DNA from: Bacteroidales bacterium
GTDB taxonomy: Bacteria; Bacteroidota; Bacteroidia; Bacteroidales; UBA932
Reading direction: 5' to 3'
Assembly: GCA_017620335.1 (NCBI GenBank)
Contig: JAFZQO010000012.1
Location: 62,001 to 126,000 of the forward strand
DNA length: 64,000 nt
In this document: positions 56,114 through 64,000 of the stretch, in pieces
How the letters are laid out: each line of letters starts with the position of its first letter
How positions within the stretch are numbered: the first letter of the stretch is position 1
Program-made: the position numbers and the translations under genes
Notes under the pieces: model-generated
Told to the model about the DNA's origin: nothing
The model's input: only the letters and a program-made list of their open reading frames with translations
Database searches by the model: none

Positions 56114-58161
56114 GATTCGCAGAATAAGGTAAGGAAGTCGGGGAATGACTTCGCGACGCAGGCCTCGTCGTCGATGACAATCGGTGACGAGGCGCCGAGC
56201 GAAGCCACCTTCAGCGCCATGACCATGCGGTGGTCATGGTTGGAAGTATATTCTCCTCCGTTCAAAAGGTTGCCGTTCAGCAGGCGGCTGGCCAGGGAAT
56301 GCCCCCGGACGACCATCTCGTCGCCTTCTATGCGGCATTCGACACCCATTTGCGTGAGCATGTCGGAGATGGCCCTGGCACGGTCGGACTCCTTGTTGGC
56401 AAGGCGGCCCGTGCCCGCGATGCGGCTTTCGCCGGGGCAGAAAGCCGCCAGCACGGCCGTAATCGGGAAGAGATCCGGAGCATTGTTCAAGTCCGTCTCG
56501 AAAGCGTTCAGCGGAGACTTGACCGCATTGACCGATCCGGTGTGGGGATTGACGCCGGCTGCAGTGGCAGCGTCCCTCACCTCGTCGACGCAGTCGTTTT
56601 CAAGCTGGGAGACCGACGCACCAGCTTCAACGAGGATGTCCATGATGGTCAAGTCGGCCTGAAGCGACTGGGTGTCAAGGCCTTCGACAGAGGCGCTGCC
56701 GAAAATGGCCCCCGCGACCAGGAAATTGGCGGCGCTGCTCCAGTCTCCCTCCAAGCTCAGGTCGGCGGCCTTGTAGCCCTGCCCGCCCCTGACCTTGAAG
56801 GTCAGTCCGGTGCAGAGGCTCCAGTCCTGCGTCTCCAGGAACTCCTCGTCCCCTTCCATCTCATTGATAATCCGGATGCCGAACTTCTGCAGGACATCCA
56901 GGGTGATGAACATGTAGGGGATGCTCTTGGGCTCGCTGACATAGACCGTGGACGGGCCGGAGGCCATGGGCAGGGCCATCAGGAGGCCGGAGATGATCTG
57001 CGATCCTCCGGCCCCCGAGATGTCCGCCCTGCCCGGCATCAGGCGCCCGTCCACGTGCAGCGGCACGTAAATCTCCTTCGAAGTCCTTGCGGCGTTGCGC
57101 AGAACCACCCCGAAGGAAGCCATTATGTCGGCCGCGCCTTTGAGAGGCCTGTTCACGAGGGTTTTCTCCCCGGTGAACAGCACCGAACTGGGGCCGGCTT
57201 CAGCCAATATGGGAATCATCATCCTGGTCAGAAGACCCGACTCCCCGCAGTGCATTGAATTGATTGTCAAAGGCTCGTCTATAGGCCCAATACCCTTTAT
57301 TACAAGGACTTCGCCCTCCTGTACCTCGGCTCCGAGGGCGCGGGCCACGGCGATGGCGGCCTCACTGTCCGCGCACGGCGAATAGCCGCGCAGATGCGAG
57401 GTGCCCTCTGCCAGGGCCGCGGCGATGATCGCCCTTTGGGCGAAACTCTTGGAGGAAGGCATGTTCAGATGCTCGGCGTAGAAACCCTGCGCTCCGCTGT
57501 ATACCGCCTCGTTCATCTCCGCGACGGTCCACTGTCCGGGCGCCGTCGCTTCCGTGGAGTCCAGCGCCGCGTACGTGAACGGTGAACCGCGGCGCAGGCA
57601 GTCTATCCTGGACCACCTCCCGGCCTCGCCCATGCAGAAGGCCACTAACGTGCCCTCCTCCAGGACCCGGCCGTCTGTACATGTCATCCCGTACAAGGCC
57701 ATGACGCGTTCCACGTCCTCGGCGGAAGCGGCCATGGTGGCCACCTTGATAATGTCCGAGCCGAAGATGCGGCACTTCGTTACCATTTCCGCAAGTATCT
57801 CAGCATCAGGGGTTCCGTTGTAGTCGTGGAACGAACGGATCAAGGTCGTACCGCATTCGCGGGCGGCGCGGCGGATGCGTTTGCCCATCGGGGCCGGGGC
57901 CTCAATCTCGAGGTCGACGTACTTCGCCCCTGCCACGATGGCGACCTTCAGCCGCCGCTCCGCCTCCCGCATGTCGGCGCTTCCTTCTATGCGGCAAGTG
58001 GCAATGAGAGGAATGTCCGTTCCGGAGAACAGGCTCTGGATATCGTCGTCGTCCAACGCGGGGCAGAGGTCCAGGCGGATCTCCGCCATCTCGATGTCCC
58101 CCCTCTCCAGGATGCTGAATATCTCCTCAAGGTTCTTGTTCTGTATGCTGGTACAAATCAT
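56110..58161 (-). CDS. Fused type I 3-dehydroquinate dehydratase and EPSP synthase
   Basis: 683 residues. Residues 1 to about 215 are an AroD-type dehydratase with the general base His112 in RSFHDYNGTP and Schiff-base Lys139 in SDIIKVATMA. Residues about 228-683 are an AroA-type synthase with MPSSKSFAQRAI (Lys238), GGSQIISGLLMALP, SLEGDWSSAANFLVAGAIFG, LFPITAVLAA and ESRIAGTGRLANKESDRA. It should catalyse two non-consecutive steps of the shikimate pathway (steps 3 and 6). The frame is continuous through the joint with no stop or internal start signal. It overlaps aroB and nhaC by ATGA. Confidence 0.92.
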   Translation of the reverse strand: MICTSIQNKNLEEIFSILERGDIEMAEIRLDLCPALDDDDIQSLFSGTDIPLIATCRIEGSADMREAERRLKVAIVAGAKYVDLEIEAPAPMGKRIRRAARECGTTLIRSFHDYNGTPDAEILAEMVTKCRIFGSDIIKVATMAASAEDVERVMALYGMTCTDGRVLEEGTLVAFCMGEAGRWSRIDCLRRGSPFTYAALDSTEATAPGQWTVAEMNEAVYSGAQGFYAEHLNMPSSKSFAQRAIIAAALAEGTSHLRGYSPCADSEAAIAVARALGAEVQEGEVLVIKGIGPIDEPLTINSMHCGESGLLTRMMIPILAEAGPSSVLFTGEKTLVNRPLKGAADIMASFGVVLRNAARTSKEIYVPLHVDGRLMPGRADISGAGGSQIISGLLMALPMASGPSTVYVSEPKSIPYMFITLDVLQKFGIRIINEMEGDEEFLETQDWSLCTGLTFKVRGGQGYKAADLSLEGDWSSAANFLVAGAIFGSASVEGLDTQSLQADLTIMDILVEAGASVSQLENDCVDEVRDAATAAGVNPHTGSVNAVKSPLNAFETDLNNAPDLFPITAVLAAFCPGESRIAGTGRLANKESDRARAISDMLTQMGVECRIEGDEMVVRGHSLASRLLNGNLLNGGEYTSNHDHRMVMALKVASLGASSPIVIDDEACVAKSFPDFLTLFCES

Positions 58162-59174
58162 AGGTTCGCGATTTCAAGCCGTTGGATGATGGTGTCGACA
58201 GGAAGGAGACGTACCTCCACCTTGCCGATGTCCTTAATCAGGACGAAATGCACGGAGCCGCCGTCGGCCTTTTTGTCCCTGGCGATGGCCTGGCGCATTT
58301 CGGAAGGGGAGACGGGGCAGATGGTAGGCAGGCCGACGGCGGCGAAATCGGCCTCCAGCCGCGTTGCAAGGCCCTTCCGGCATACGCCGAGGGACTCCGA
58401 CAGCCGCGCCGCCTGGACGATGCCGATGGCGACCGCCTCTCCGTGCGAGTACCCGCCACGGCCCGCCTGCCACCACTCGACGGCGTGGCCGACGGTGTGG
58501 CCGAGATTCAGCACCCGGCGCTCGCCGGTCTCGAATTCGTCGCGCTCCACGACGCCGCACTTGATGGCGGCGGCGGCGCGTATGAGCTCCGCGTCCGGCC
58601 TGGCGCCGCTGCGCAGCAGCTCCAGCGCCCGGCGGTAATGCGGCGCGTCCGAGATGATGAAGGTCTTCAGCATCTCGGCCACGCCGGAGCGGAACTCCCG
58701 CTCCGGGAGCGTCTCCAGGGTGCATCCCGCCGTATAGATGAACTCCGGCTGCCGTATGACGCCGAGGATGTTCTTGTAGCCGTCCAGGTTGACGCCGGTC
58801 TTGCCGCCTATCCCTGCATCCACCTGCGCCAGCAGGGTGGTCGGCAGGGTGGCGAAGCGGATGCCGCGCTTGAAGATCGACGCGGCGAACCCGGCCATGT
58901 CCGTGGTAATGCCGCCGCCGAGCGCCAGCACGAGCGCCTTACGGTCCGCCCCCGCGTCCAGCAGGAAACGGCAGATGCCGAGTACGGTGTCAATGTTCTT
59001 GGCAGCCTCGGACGCATCTATGGCATAGAAGCCCTTCAGAGCGCACAGGCCCCGGATTTGCTCCGCCGCCCACGACACGTTCCGGTCATAGACGAGGTAC
59101 ACCTCGCCCTCATCGCGCAGCAGTTCCGGCAAAACGGAAAAATCTTCCCTTACGTATAGTCTTATCTCTTCCAT
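58158..59174 (-). CDS. aroB: 3-dehydroquinate synthase
   Basis: 338 residues. NAD-binding LALGGGITTDMAGFAASIFKRG-type segment (about 83-104), TTLLAQVDAGIGGKTGVNL (about 111-129), RSGVAEMLKTFII (about 163-175), ERRVLNLGHTVGHAVE (about 222-237) and YSHGEAVAIGI (about 245-255) carry the zinc and substrate ligands. It makes 3-dehydroquinate from DAHP. The start at 59174 is 1 nt after the GH9 stop, and the frame upstream of it is GH9 coding sequence on the same strand in another frame. Confidence 0.94.
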   Translation of the reverse strand: MEEIRLYVREDFSVLPELLRDEGEVYLVYDRNVSWAAEQIRGLCALKGFYAIDASEAAKNIDTVLGICRFLLDAGADRKALVLALGGGITTDMAGFAASIFKRGIRFATLPTTLLAQVDAGIGGKTGVNLDGYKNILGVIRQPEFIYTAGCTLETLPEREFRSGVAEMLKTFIISDAPHYRRALELLRSGARPDAELIRAAAAIKCGVVERDEFETGERRVLNLGHTVGHAVEWWQAGRGGYSHGEAVAIGIVQAARLSESLGVCRKGLATRLEADFAAVGLPTICPVSPSEMRQAIARDKKADGGSVHFVLIKDIGKVEVRLLPVDTIIQRLEIANL

Positions 59175-59175
59175 T

Positions 59176-61494
59176 CTAAGGTCTGATGCCGTACAGATAG
59201 CCCAGCAGGGCCATCTTTCCGCGCATTGTCTCACGCGGGGTGAACTCGCCGTTCACCCACATGTAGCGTATGTTGAAGAACGACTCCTGGCGCGGCCAGC
59301 CACCGTCGTTCCACGAAGGATAGCAGCGCGCGAGGATGATCCTGGCGTCGCCGCCGTCGCCCTGCGACCAGGTCTCCGTGCCGTTGAACGGCGTCTGACC
59401 CGGATGCGATCCGGGCACGCCGTCGTTGCGGCCGGTGGTATAGCAGTCGGTGATGTGGCGCTCTCCCAGACCGGTCATTTCCACGGTGTTGGAAGGGTTG
59501 CGGCCGAGGCCCCAGCCCGCCTCGCTGTACATCGCGCGCTCCAGCGCGGCGCGACGCGCGGGCGACTTAGACACATAGTGGGCCATCATGACCAGCTGGA
59601 GGTTCTCGGAGGTCTGCCAGCGGGAGTCGTTGGCCGCTCGGCGCGACGGACGCTGGTCCATCAGCTTCACGTTGTTCGCATCGGCCTGCGCGTCCACGCT
59701 CGCGACCATATTCTTATAAAGCTCCGGATAATGGCGCTCCTGCGGGCAGGTCAGATACGCCGCAGTCGCCCAGATCTGGTAGAAGGCCTGACGGCCCTTG
59801 TTGAAAATCTCTGAATCTGGGCCCTTGACCATGCTTTCCTCAGCCATTACGTCCTCCCATTCCCGCTCGCCGGTGACATTGTAGAGGAACGCCGCCGCCA
59901 TCTGGCGGAAATCGCGCCCGCGCATCCTGGCGCTGCCGACATCCTGCGTGTCGTCGAGCTGTTGGTTCTCCTGCCTCGAGGCAAAGCGGTAAGCCTTCAC
60001 CGCCTCGTCGCGGTAATAGACCTTCAATGAGTCGTTCCCGGCGATGCGGAATGCTTCGGCGAGAATCGCGCAGTTGGCGGCGTTGGCCCATGCGGCCATG
60101 GTCGTGCAGCCCGCCTGGAACATGATGGTCCATTCCTTGGAAGGATTGGTAACTCCCTGGGAATAAGCCTCTCCGTCACGGATGCTCAGGAAGAAGTCGG
60201 CCTCGTTGCGGGCCTCGTCGATAATGTCGGGGATGCCGTTGCCGCTCTCGCGGATACCCAGGTCGTCCTCGCTGATGCGGCCTCCGGTAAGGATGTACGG
60301 CAGGAGCATGTCATAGATGTTGCTGACGTGGGCGAGATGGCGGTCCCAGTCGAATGCGTCGGAATGGCCTCCCTTCACCTCGGTGTTGACGGGGTTGCCG
60401 GGCAGGCGGTGCTGCCAGAACGCGGACTCGAGGGCCGGCTTGAAGTGCGGCTCGTCCCAGACGTCGCCGCGGAGCCGGCGCCAGTCCGGATGCCAGGGCT
60501 GCAGGTCAGTCTTATATACGGTGAATCCCACCGGGTCCACCTCAGGGATGAACTGCGGCTGGCGCGGGACGGGATTGACGTGCTCAGGGTCGATGGGCTC
60601 GCCGAGGCGCATGTAGTAGTATCCGCGGACTGAATAGCGGTAAGGCTGGAAATAGACGTCGTCCTTGATGTCGAAGTCCATGCTGCAGCCGACTCCCTCT
60701 ACCACAAGGCGGTAGCGGCCGGGGACGGACTCCTTGAAGTCGATGTTCCAGACGTCCGAGCCGGTCAGGTCCTTGGCGCCGGCCTCCTGCTGCGAGGCGG
60801 ACTGCGGCTTCCAGAACTTGACGGTACCTACTTTCTTGGACTTGCCCGTATTTACATTATAAAGATAGACGCCCTTGCCCTGGAACGACTTGTAGTCGCG
60901 CTGTCCCCCCTCGCCGAGCCAGAGATAAAGGTCGGCCTCCTTGACGGGCTCCGAAGGCAGGTAACCGAGGATATTGACATGGACGGCCTCAGACATGGTG
61001 TTCCAGATGTCGAACTTCACCTCGCCGGAGGAAGCGTCGCTGTTCACCCCGGCCGGAATGGTTACCGTGTAGGTGCAGCCCTGCTTCATGGACTTGGGGA
61101 GTTTCAGGAAGATCCAGTGGTCAAGCTCGCTGGTCAGGGTATGGTCGGTGTTCATCGGCTTGGACTTGCGCCAGGCCGCGGCCGCGTGACGGGAGCCGAA
61201 GGACTTGTCGTTCTTCGAGCTGACCGTCCAGGCGGCGGCATCAGCCGCCGCGGCCGCGTCCAGCCTCCGGCCGAACACCACGAGCGTATCGTCTCCCTCC
61301 ACGAAAGTGTGGCCGAGGAAGGCGCTCTCCCCTTCGCCCGTATCGCGGTAACGGACTTCTCCGTCGCGGAAATGCACGCAGAGATAGTCCTTGTCTATCA
61401 CTTTAAGTTCCAAATACTTGGTCGCCCCCGCCTGCAGGGGTGACAGCAACGCGGCGGCCGCAAGGGCCATGCCCAGGATTCTTTTCCTTATCAT
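59176..61494 (-). CDS. Secreted glycoside hydrolase family 9-like enzyme
   Basis: 772 residues. Signal peptide (RKRILGMALAAAALLSPLQA), N-terminal beta domains including a CelD-N-like immunoglobulin domain (about 170-295, VHVNILGYLPSEPVKEADLY) and an (alpha/alpha)6 barrel. The GGHSDAFDWDRH motif (about 375-386) corresponds to the GH9 catalytic Asp region; GWGLGRNPSN (about 656-665) and TGRNDGVPGSHPGQ are GH9-like. The classical late acid Glu motif is not evident, so activity (endoglucanase or other) is uncertain. It precedes aroB by 1 nt, an odd partner for a secreted glycanase. Confidence 0.8.
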   Translation of the reverse strand: MIRKRILGMALAAAALLSPLQAGATKYLELKVIDKDYLCVHFRDGEVRYRDTGEGESAFLGHTFVEGDDTLVVFGRRLDAAAAADAAAWTVSSKNDKSFGSRHAAAAWRKSKPMNTDHTLTSELDHWIFLKLPKSMKQGCTYTVTIPAGVNSDASSGEVKFDIWNTMSEAVHVNILGYLPSEPVKEADLYLWLGEGGQRDYKSFQGKGVYLYNVNTGKSKKVGTVKFWKPQSASQQEAGAKDLTGSDVWNIDFKESVPGRYRLVVEGVGCSMDFDIKDDVYFQPYRYSVRGYYYMRLGEPIDPEHVNPVPRQPQFIPEVDPVGFTVYKTDLQPWHPDWRRLRGDVWDEPHFKPALESAFWQHRLPGNPVNTEVKGGHSDAFDWDRHLAHVSNIYDMLLPYILTGGRISEDDLGIRESGNGIPDIIDEARNEADFFLSIRDGEAYSQGVTNPSKEWTIMFQAGCTTMAAWANAANCAILAEAFRIAGNDSLKVYYRDEAVKAYRFASRQENQQLDDTQDVGSARMRGRDFRQMAAAFLYNVTGEREWEDVMAEESMVKGPDSEIFNKGRQAFYQIWATAAYLTCPQERHYPELYKNMVASVDAQADANNVKLMDQRPSRRAANDSRWQTSENLQLVMMAHYVSKSPARRAALERAMYSEAGWGLGRNPSNTVEMTGLGERHITDCYTTGRNDGVPGSHPGQTPFNGTETWSQGDGGDARIILARCYPSWNDGGWPRQESFFNIRYMWVNGEFTPRETMRGKMALLGYLYGIRP

Positions 61495-61575
61495 ATCGTT
61501 AACATAGTTAAGTGTTCCGCTTTTGAATAGGATTTACAAGATACGGATTTTATTTGATAATCGTGGTTTTTTCCA

Positions 61576-61583
61576 TACCTTTG
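61576..61583 (+). promoter_or_regulatory. -7 box of tRNA-Leu
   Basis: TACCTTTG, 19 nt before the mature tRNA. Confidence 0.7.
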
Positions 61584-61602
61584 CAGAACTGCATTCAAGC
61601 AT

Positions 61603-61686
61603 GCCCGAGTGGCGGAATGGTAGACGCGATGGACTCAAAATCCATTGTCCTTTAAAGATGTGCGGGTTCGAGTCCCGCCTCGGGCA
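61603..61686 (+). tRNA. tRNA-Leu (CAA anticodon)
   Basis: 84 nt class II tRNA: acceptor GCCCGAG/CTCGGGC, anticodon stem ATGGA/TCCAT with loop CTCAAAA, a long variable arm (TTGTCCTTTAAAGATGTG region) and T arm GGGTTCGAGTCCC. The discriminator is A; CCA is not encoded. CAA reads UUG. Confidence 0.95.
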
Positions 61687-61692
61687 CCTTAG

Positions 61693-61733
61693 AAAGAGCT
61701 AACTGCCTGATTTTCAGCGGCGAGCTCTTTTTG
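61693..61733 (+). terminator. Terminator of tRNA-Leu
   Basis: AAAGAGCT (61693-61700) pairs with AGCTCTTT (61723-61730) followed by TTG. Confidence 0.7.
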
Positions 61734-61832
61734 TATCTCTATTTTTGGCGACATTTTGGCGACTTAAGGCCGTTTTTGCCGACTTTGGGATTGATATAAG
61801 TGCCGTATATTTTGCTATGACTCAGCGATAAT

Positions 61833-61983
61833 GTGGAAATTCCGCTGCAAAGTGACCCCCTGGTCTTAATTGAAGAATCCTAAATAGAATGCAGGCTAGT
61901 GCGGTTTTTCATCCCTACAGCCTGCATTTCAAATTCTGATGAAAGAAAAAGATAAAGGGGGTCAATTTAGTGCGGATTCTCCA
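61833..61983. mobile_element. 150-bp MITE with IS-like terminal inverted repeats
   Basis: Left end TGGAAATTCCGC...GACCCCC (61834-61860) and right end GGGGGTC...TCCA (61957-61983) are 27-bp inverted repeats matching at 21 positions. ATAAT at 61828-61832 and 61984-61988 is a possible 5-bp target duplication. The interior carries a hairpin ATGCAGGCT/AGCCTGCAT (61889-61897 with 61919-61927). The ends resemble those of IS21-type elements by memory, which is an inference. No transposase is encoded. Confidence 0.8.
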
Positions 61984-62048
61984 ATAATCGTTGCATCGAA
62001 AGATAATACTGTATCTATTCTAGGGAAGGTAATATGTGGTCATTCTCG

Positions 62049-64000
62049 TTAATTAGTTTTTGTCTTTTTTATAGTTAACTTTTTTAATGCGAATACAGGC
62101 AAGAATAGGATGAGGGCGAGGACGGAGAATGCCATGCCGGCGATGGTGCCGATGGCGAAGGCGAACCAGAAGACTTCCTTGGGGCCGTCGAAGAGGAAGG
62201 GGACGAGGCCGAGGATGGTCGAGAGGATGGTCAGGGAGATGGGGACTATCTTGCGGTCGAAGGCGCGAACATAGGCACTGATGCCTTTGGGACCATGGAG
62301 GTACTCCGAGACGAGGTAGATGCCGGCGTTGACTGTGATGCCGCTGAGCATGATGAAGGCGGCGAAACCGCCCTTGTCGAAGGTGAAGTCGCCGATGCCG
62401 AAGGCCAGGAACAGGCCGATGAAGGATATCGGGATCATGAAGATGATGGCCAGGGGGAAGCGCAGGGAGTTGAAGTGGACGGCGCAGATGACGAAGATCA
62501 GCGCAATGACCAGAAGGATAAGGCCGGCGTACTTCTCCTTGTTGGAATAGAACCATCCTCCGCTGCCGCTGTCGGCCTTGAAGCCGATGGGCAGGACCTG
62601 GTAGTTCATGTAGTCGACGGCCTCTTCTATGGCCCTGTTGGCCAGCTGGTAGGAACCGATGAAGTTGAAGCGGACCGTCACCGCGTAGGACTGGTTCTCC
62701 TTCTCGATGGGCAGGCCCGTGCGGTCCTTTGAGATGCCGCCCACCTCGGAGAGTTTCACGCGCGTGTCGCCGACCGCGACGGCCTGGTTGTCAATGTGCC
62801 AGGCGTCGAACTCGTCCTTGGCGGACGACTCCAGGCGCACGTTGACGTAATCCCCCTCATGCGGAAGGCGCATCATCACGGTTCCGTAAAGCGGCGACTG
62901 CAGCACGGAGTAGTACTCGTACGGGCTCACCCCGTAGCGCTCAAGCGCCTCGAAGTCATAGCGGAGGTTGAACTCCGTCTTTGGGCTTGAGCGCCAGCCG
63001 GTGCCGTAGATCTCCGGCTCGGAGACACGGCGGTTGCCCCGCAGATGCTCTATCAGGACTTCGCCGTAACGGACCAGGGCGTCATAGTTGTAGCCCGTCA
63101 GCAGTATCGACTGGGACTTGGTGTCGGTGACGATGTTGTTGTTGAAGTAGCTGTCGTCGATGCCCGATACGCTCCAGTTGGCCCCGCCGAAGTTCGCCGC
63201 CATGGAGATGACGTCGCCCTTGACCTTCGAGGGCAGCCAGGTGCCTTCATACTCGGGCTTGAAGAGTACGGAGATGGAGCCGTTGTTGTAGGATGTCACA
63301 CGCGTCTCGAACACCTCGATCTCCTCTATTCCAGCGAGGTAGTTCTCCATGCTGCGCATCACCTCGTTTAGCTGGTGGACGGTGCTTCCCTCGAGCATGC
63401 CGGCGCTGATGGAGAGCCGCTGCCGGGCCGGCTCGCGGTAGAAGTCCGAGTGCGACATGGCCTTGTTGAAAAGGCCGAATGTCGAACTGAGGATCTTGTC
63501 CACCGTGGGCTTGTTGTCCGCATACGGCCGCCATGCAAGTATCTTGTTCACGGCCTTCTGCCAGCCTTTCAGCGGAGCCCTGCTTTCGTCGCCGAACTTC
63601 GTCGGCAGCAGGCAGGTAGGGATGCCGAACATCACGATGAACGCTACGACGTACACCCACTTGTGCTGCACACCCCAGGCGATATAGCGCTCGTAGCGGC
63701 GGTTCCAGCGGGCGGTGCGGCGAAGGCGGCGCGAGCGGACTTTCCCTGACGCGAAGCGGACCGGGAAAAAGTCCAGCAGCGCCGGCACGAACAGGTACGA
63801 CACCAGCAGCGACACCGCGAGGTTGATGATGATGACGAAGGCGAAGTCCGTGAGGTTCGCCTTCTCGCTCTCCGGCAGCAGGAGGATCACCAGCAGCGCG
63901 GCGACGGTCGTGAGCACGGCGCTGAGCAGCGCCGGGAACACGCTCCGCGTCCCCGTCCGCGAGTAATGGTCTATCATCACGATGCTGTTGTCGATGATGA
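62049..64000 (-). CDS. RND-family efflux transporter permease (5' part beyond window)
   Basis: About 650 C-terminal residues of an AcrB/CzcA-type pump. The frame continues to the window edge with IIDNSIVMIDHYSRTGTRS, the conserved motif after transmembrane helix 4. It then has a periplasmic domain (QSILLTGYNYDALVRYGEVL region) and the final helix bundle (FSVLALILFLPVFALKKL). Another pump subunit set probably lies beyond the edge. The substrate class (drug or metal) is unclear; the divergent sequence does not show the metal-specific charged residues plainly. Confidence 0.88.
   Translation of the reverse strand, partial: IIDNSIVMIDHYSRTGTRSVFPALLSAVLTTVAALLVILLLPESEKANLTDFAFVIIINLAVSLLVSYLFVPALLDFFPVRFASGKVRSRRLRRTARWNRRYERYIAWGVQHKWVYVVAFIVMFGIPTCLLPTKFGDESRAPLKGWQKAVNKILAWRPYADNKPTVDKILSSTFGLFNKAMSHSDFYREPARQRLSISAGMLEGSTVHQLNEVMRSMENYLAGIEEIEVFETRVTSYNNGSISVLFKPEYEGTWLPSKVKGDVISMAANFGGANWSVSGIDDSYFNNNIVTDTKSQSILLTGYNYDALVRYGEVLIEHLRGNRRVSEPEIYGTGWRSSPKTEFNLRYDFEALERYGVSPYEYYSVLQSPLYGTVMMRLPHEGDYVNVRLESSAKDEFDAWHIDNQAVAVGDTRVKLSEVGGISKDRTGLPIEKENQSYAVTVRFNFIGSYQLANRAIEEAVDYMNYQVLPIGFKADSGSGGWFYSNKEKYAGLILLVIALIFVICAVHFNSLRFPLAIIFMIPISFIGLFLAFGIGDFTFDKGGFAAFIMLSGITVNAGIYLVSEYLHGPKGISAYVRAFDRKIVPISLTILSTILGLVPFLFDGPKEVFWFAFAIGTIAGMAFSVLALILFLPVFALKKLTIKKTKTN

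Larger units (their letters stand above)
61687..62048. other. 362-bp intergenic stretch behind tRNA-Leu
   Basis: It contains the tRNA terminator, a direct repeat TTTTGGCGACATTTTGGCGAC (two GGCGAC units near 61747-61761) and the 150-bp MITE. On the minus strand a 21-codon frame with start and stop (MSPKIEIQKELAAENQAVSS) lies over the terminator. No other coding sequence is seen. Confidence 0.6.

Overview
The window looks like chromosome from a G+C-rich member of the Bacteroidales (Bacteroidota). The evidence is a SusC/SusD pair with a divergent sensor-regulator, TonB-dependent receptors, a Bacteroidetes-type core gene set (tandem deoxynucleoside kinases, RecO without zinc ligands, lpxK, SufBCD, S41 protease), tRNA genes without encoded CCA, and repeated TAnnTTTG promoter boxes (the Bacteroidetes -7 element). 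Genus cannot be fixed from sequence alone. Genes are densely packed, many with ATGA overlaps.

Layout. 1-3560 (-): tripartite efflux operon (TolC, HlyD-type adaptor, ABC-2 permease cut by the window edge), with a divergent AraC regulator at 3772. 4742-4850: a promoter and terminator that could define a small RNA. 4856-6126 (-): two paralogous deoxynucleoside kinases. 6205-11631 (+): metallo-hydrolase, uvrA, nucleoside kinase, DMT transporter. 11628-12863 (-): rdgB-recO, divergent from ctpA and a VanX-like dipeptidase (+). 15302-17546 (-): U32 enzyme and polyprenyl synthase. 17649-22561 (+): GH31, rsgA, MATE pump. 22558-28432 (-): dus, lpxK, rnr, M28 peptidase. 28633-31397: HAD phosphatase, an EF-hand/LEA-like protein, a secreted carboxylesterase. 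31432-33831: a TonB-dependent barrel. 33905-41940: a membrane-tethered AraC regulator lacking any kinase, divergent from susC-susD. 42062-43299: two unknown proteins and tRNA-Val. 43386-52043 (-): an eight-gene run sufB-pnuC-sufC-sufD-ispE-DUF418-pepP-esterase. 52169-54593: a small lipoprotein, aroC, a hairpin-repeat array, a membrane protein. 54695-61494 (-): a tightly coupled run GH9-aroB-aroDA(fusion)-nhaC. 61603: tRNA-Leu followed by a 150-bp MITE. 62049 to edge (-): RND efflux pump.

The most unusual content is three families of short palindromic repeats. One family has a 79-bp core that matches at 77 of 79 positions between its two copies. It lies in frame inside uvrA and, in the opposite coding orientation, inside ispE. 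In each copy the core is flanked by arms that pair with each other but share no sequence with the arms of the other copy. A second, unrelated repeat is read in frame inside the NhaC antiporter. A third family forms intergenic hairpins with an exact 52-bp period. Together they resemble the protein-coding palindromic elements of Rickettsia, in a phylum where I do not recall a described equivalent.

Four promoters (sufB, rdgB, rsgA, the HAD phosphatase) place the -7 box 5-7 nt from the start codon, which predicts leaderless mRNAs.
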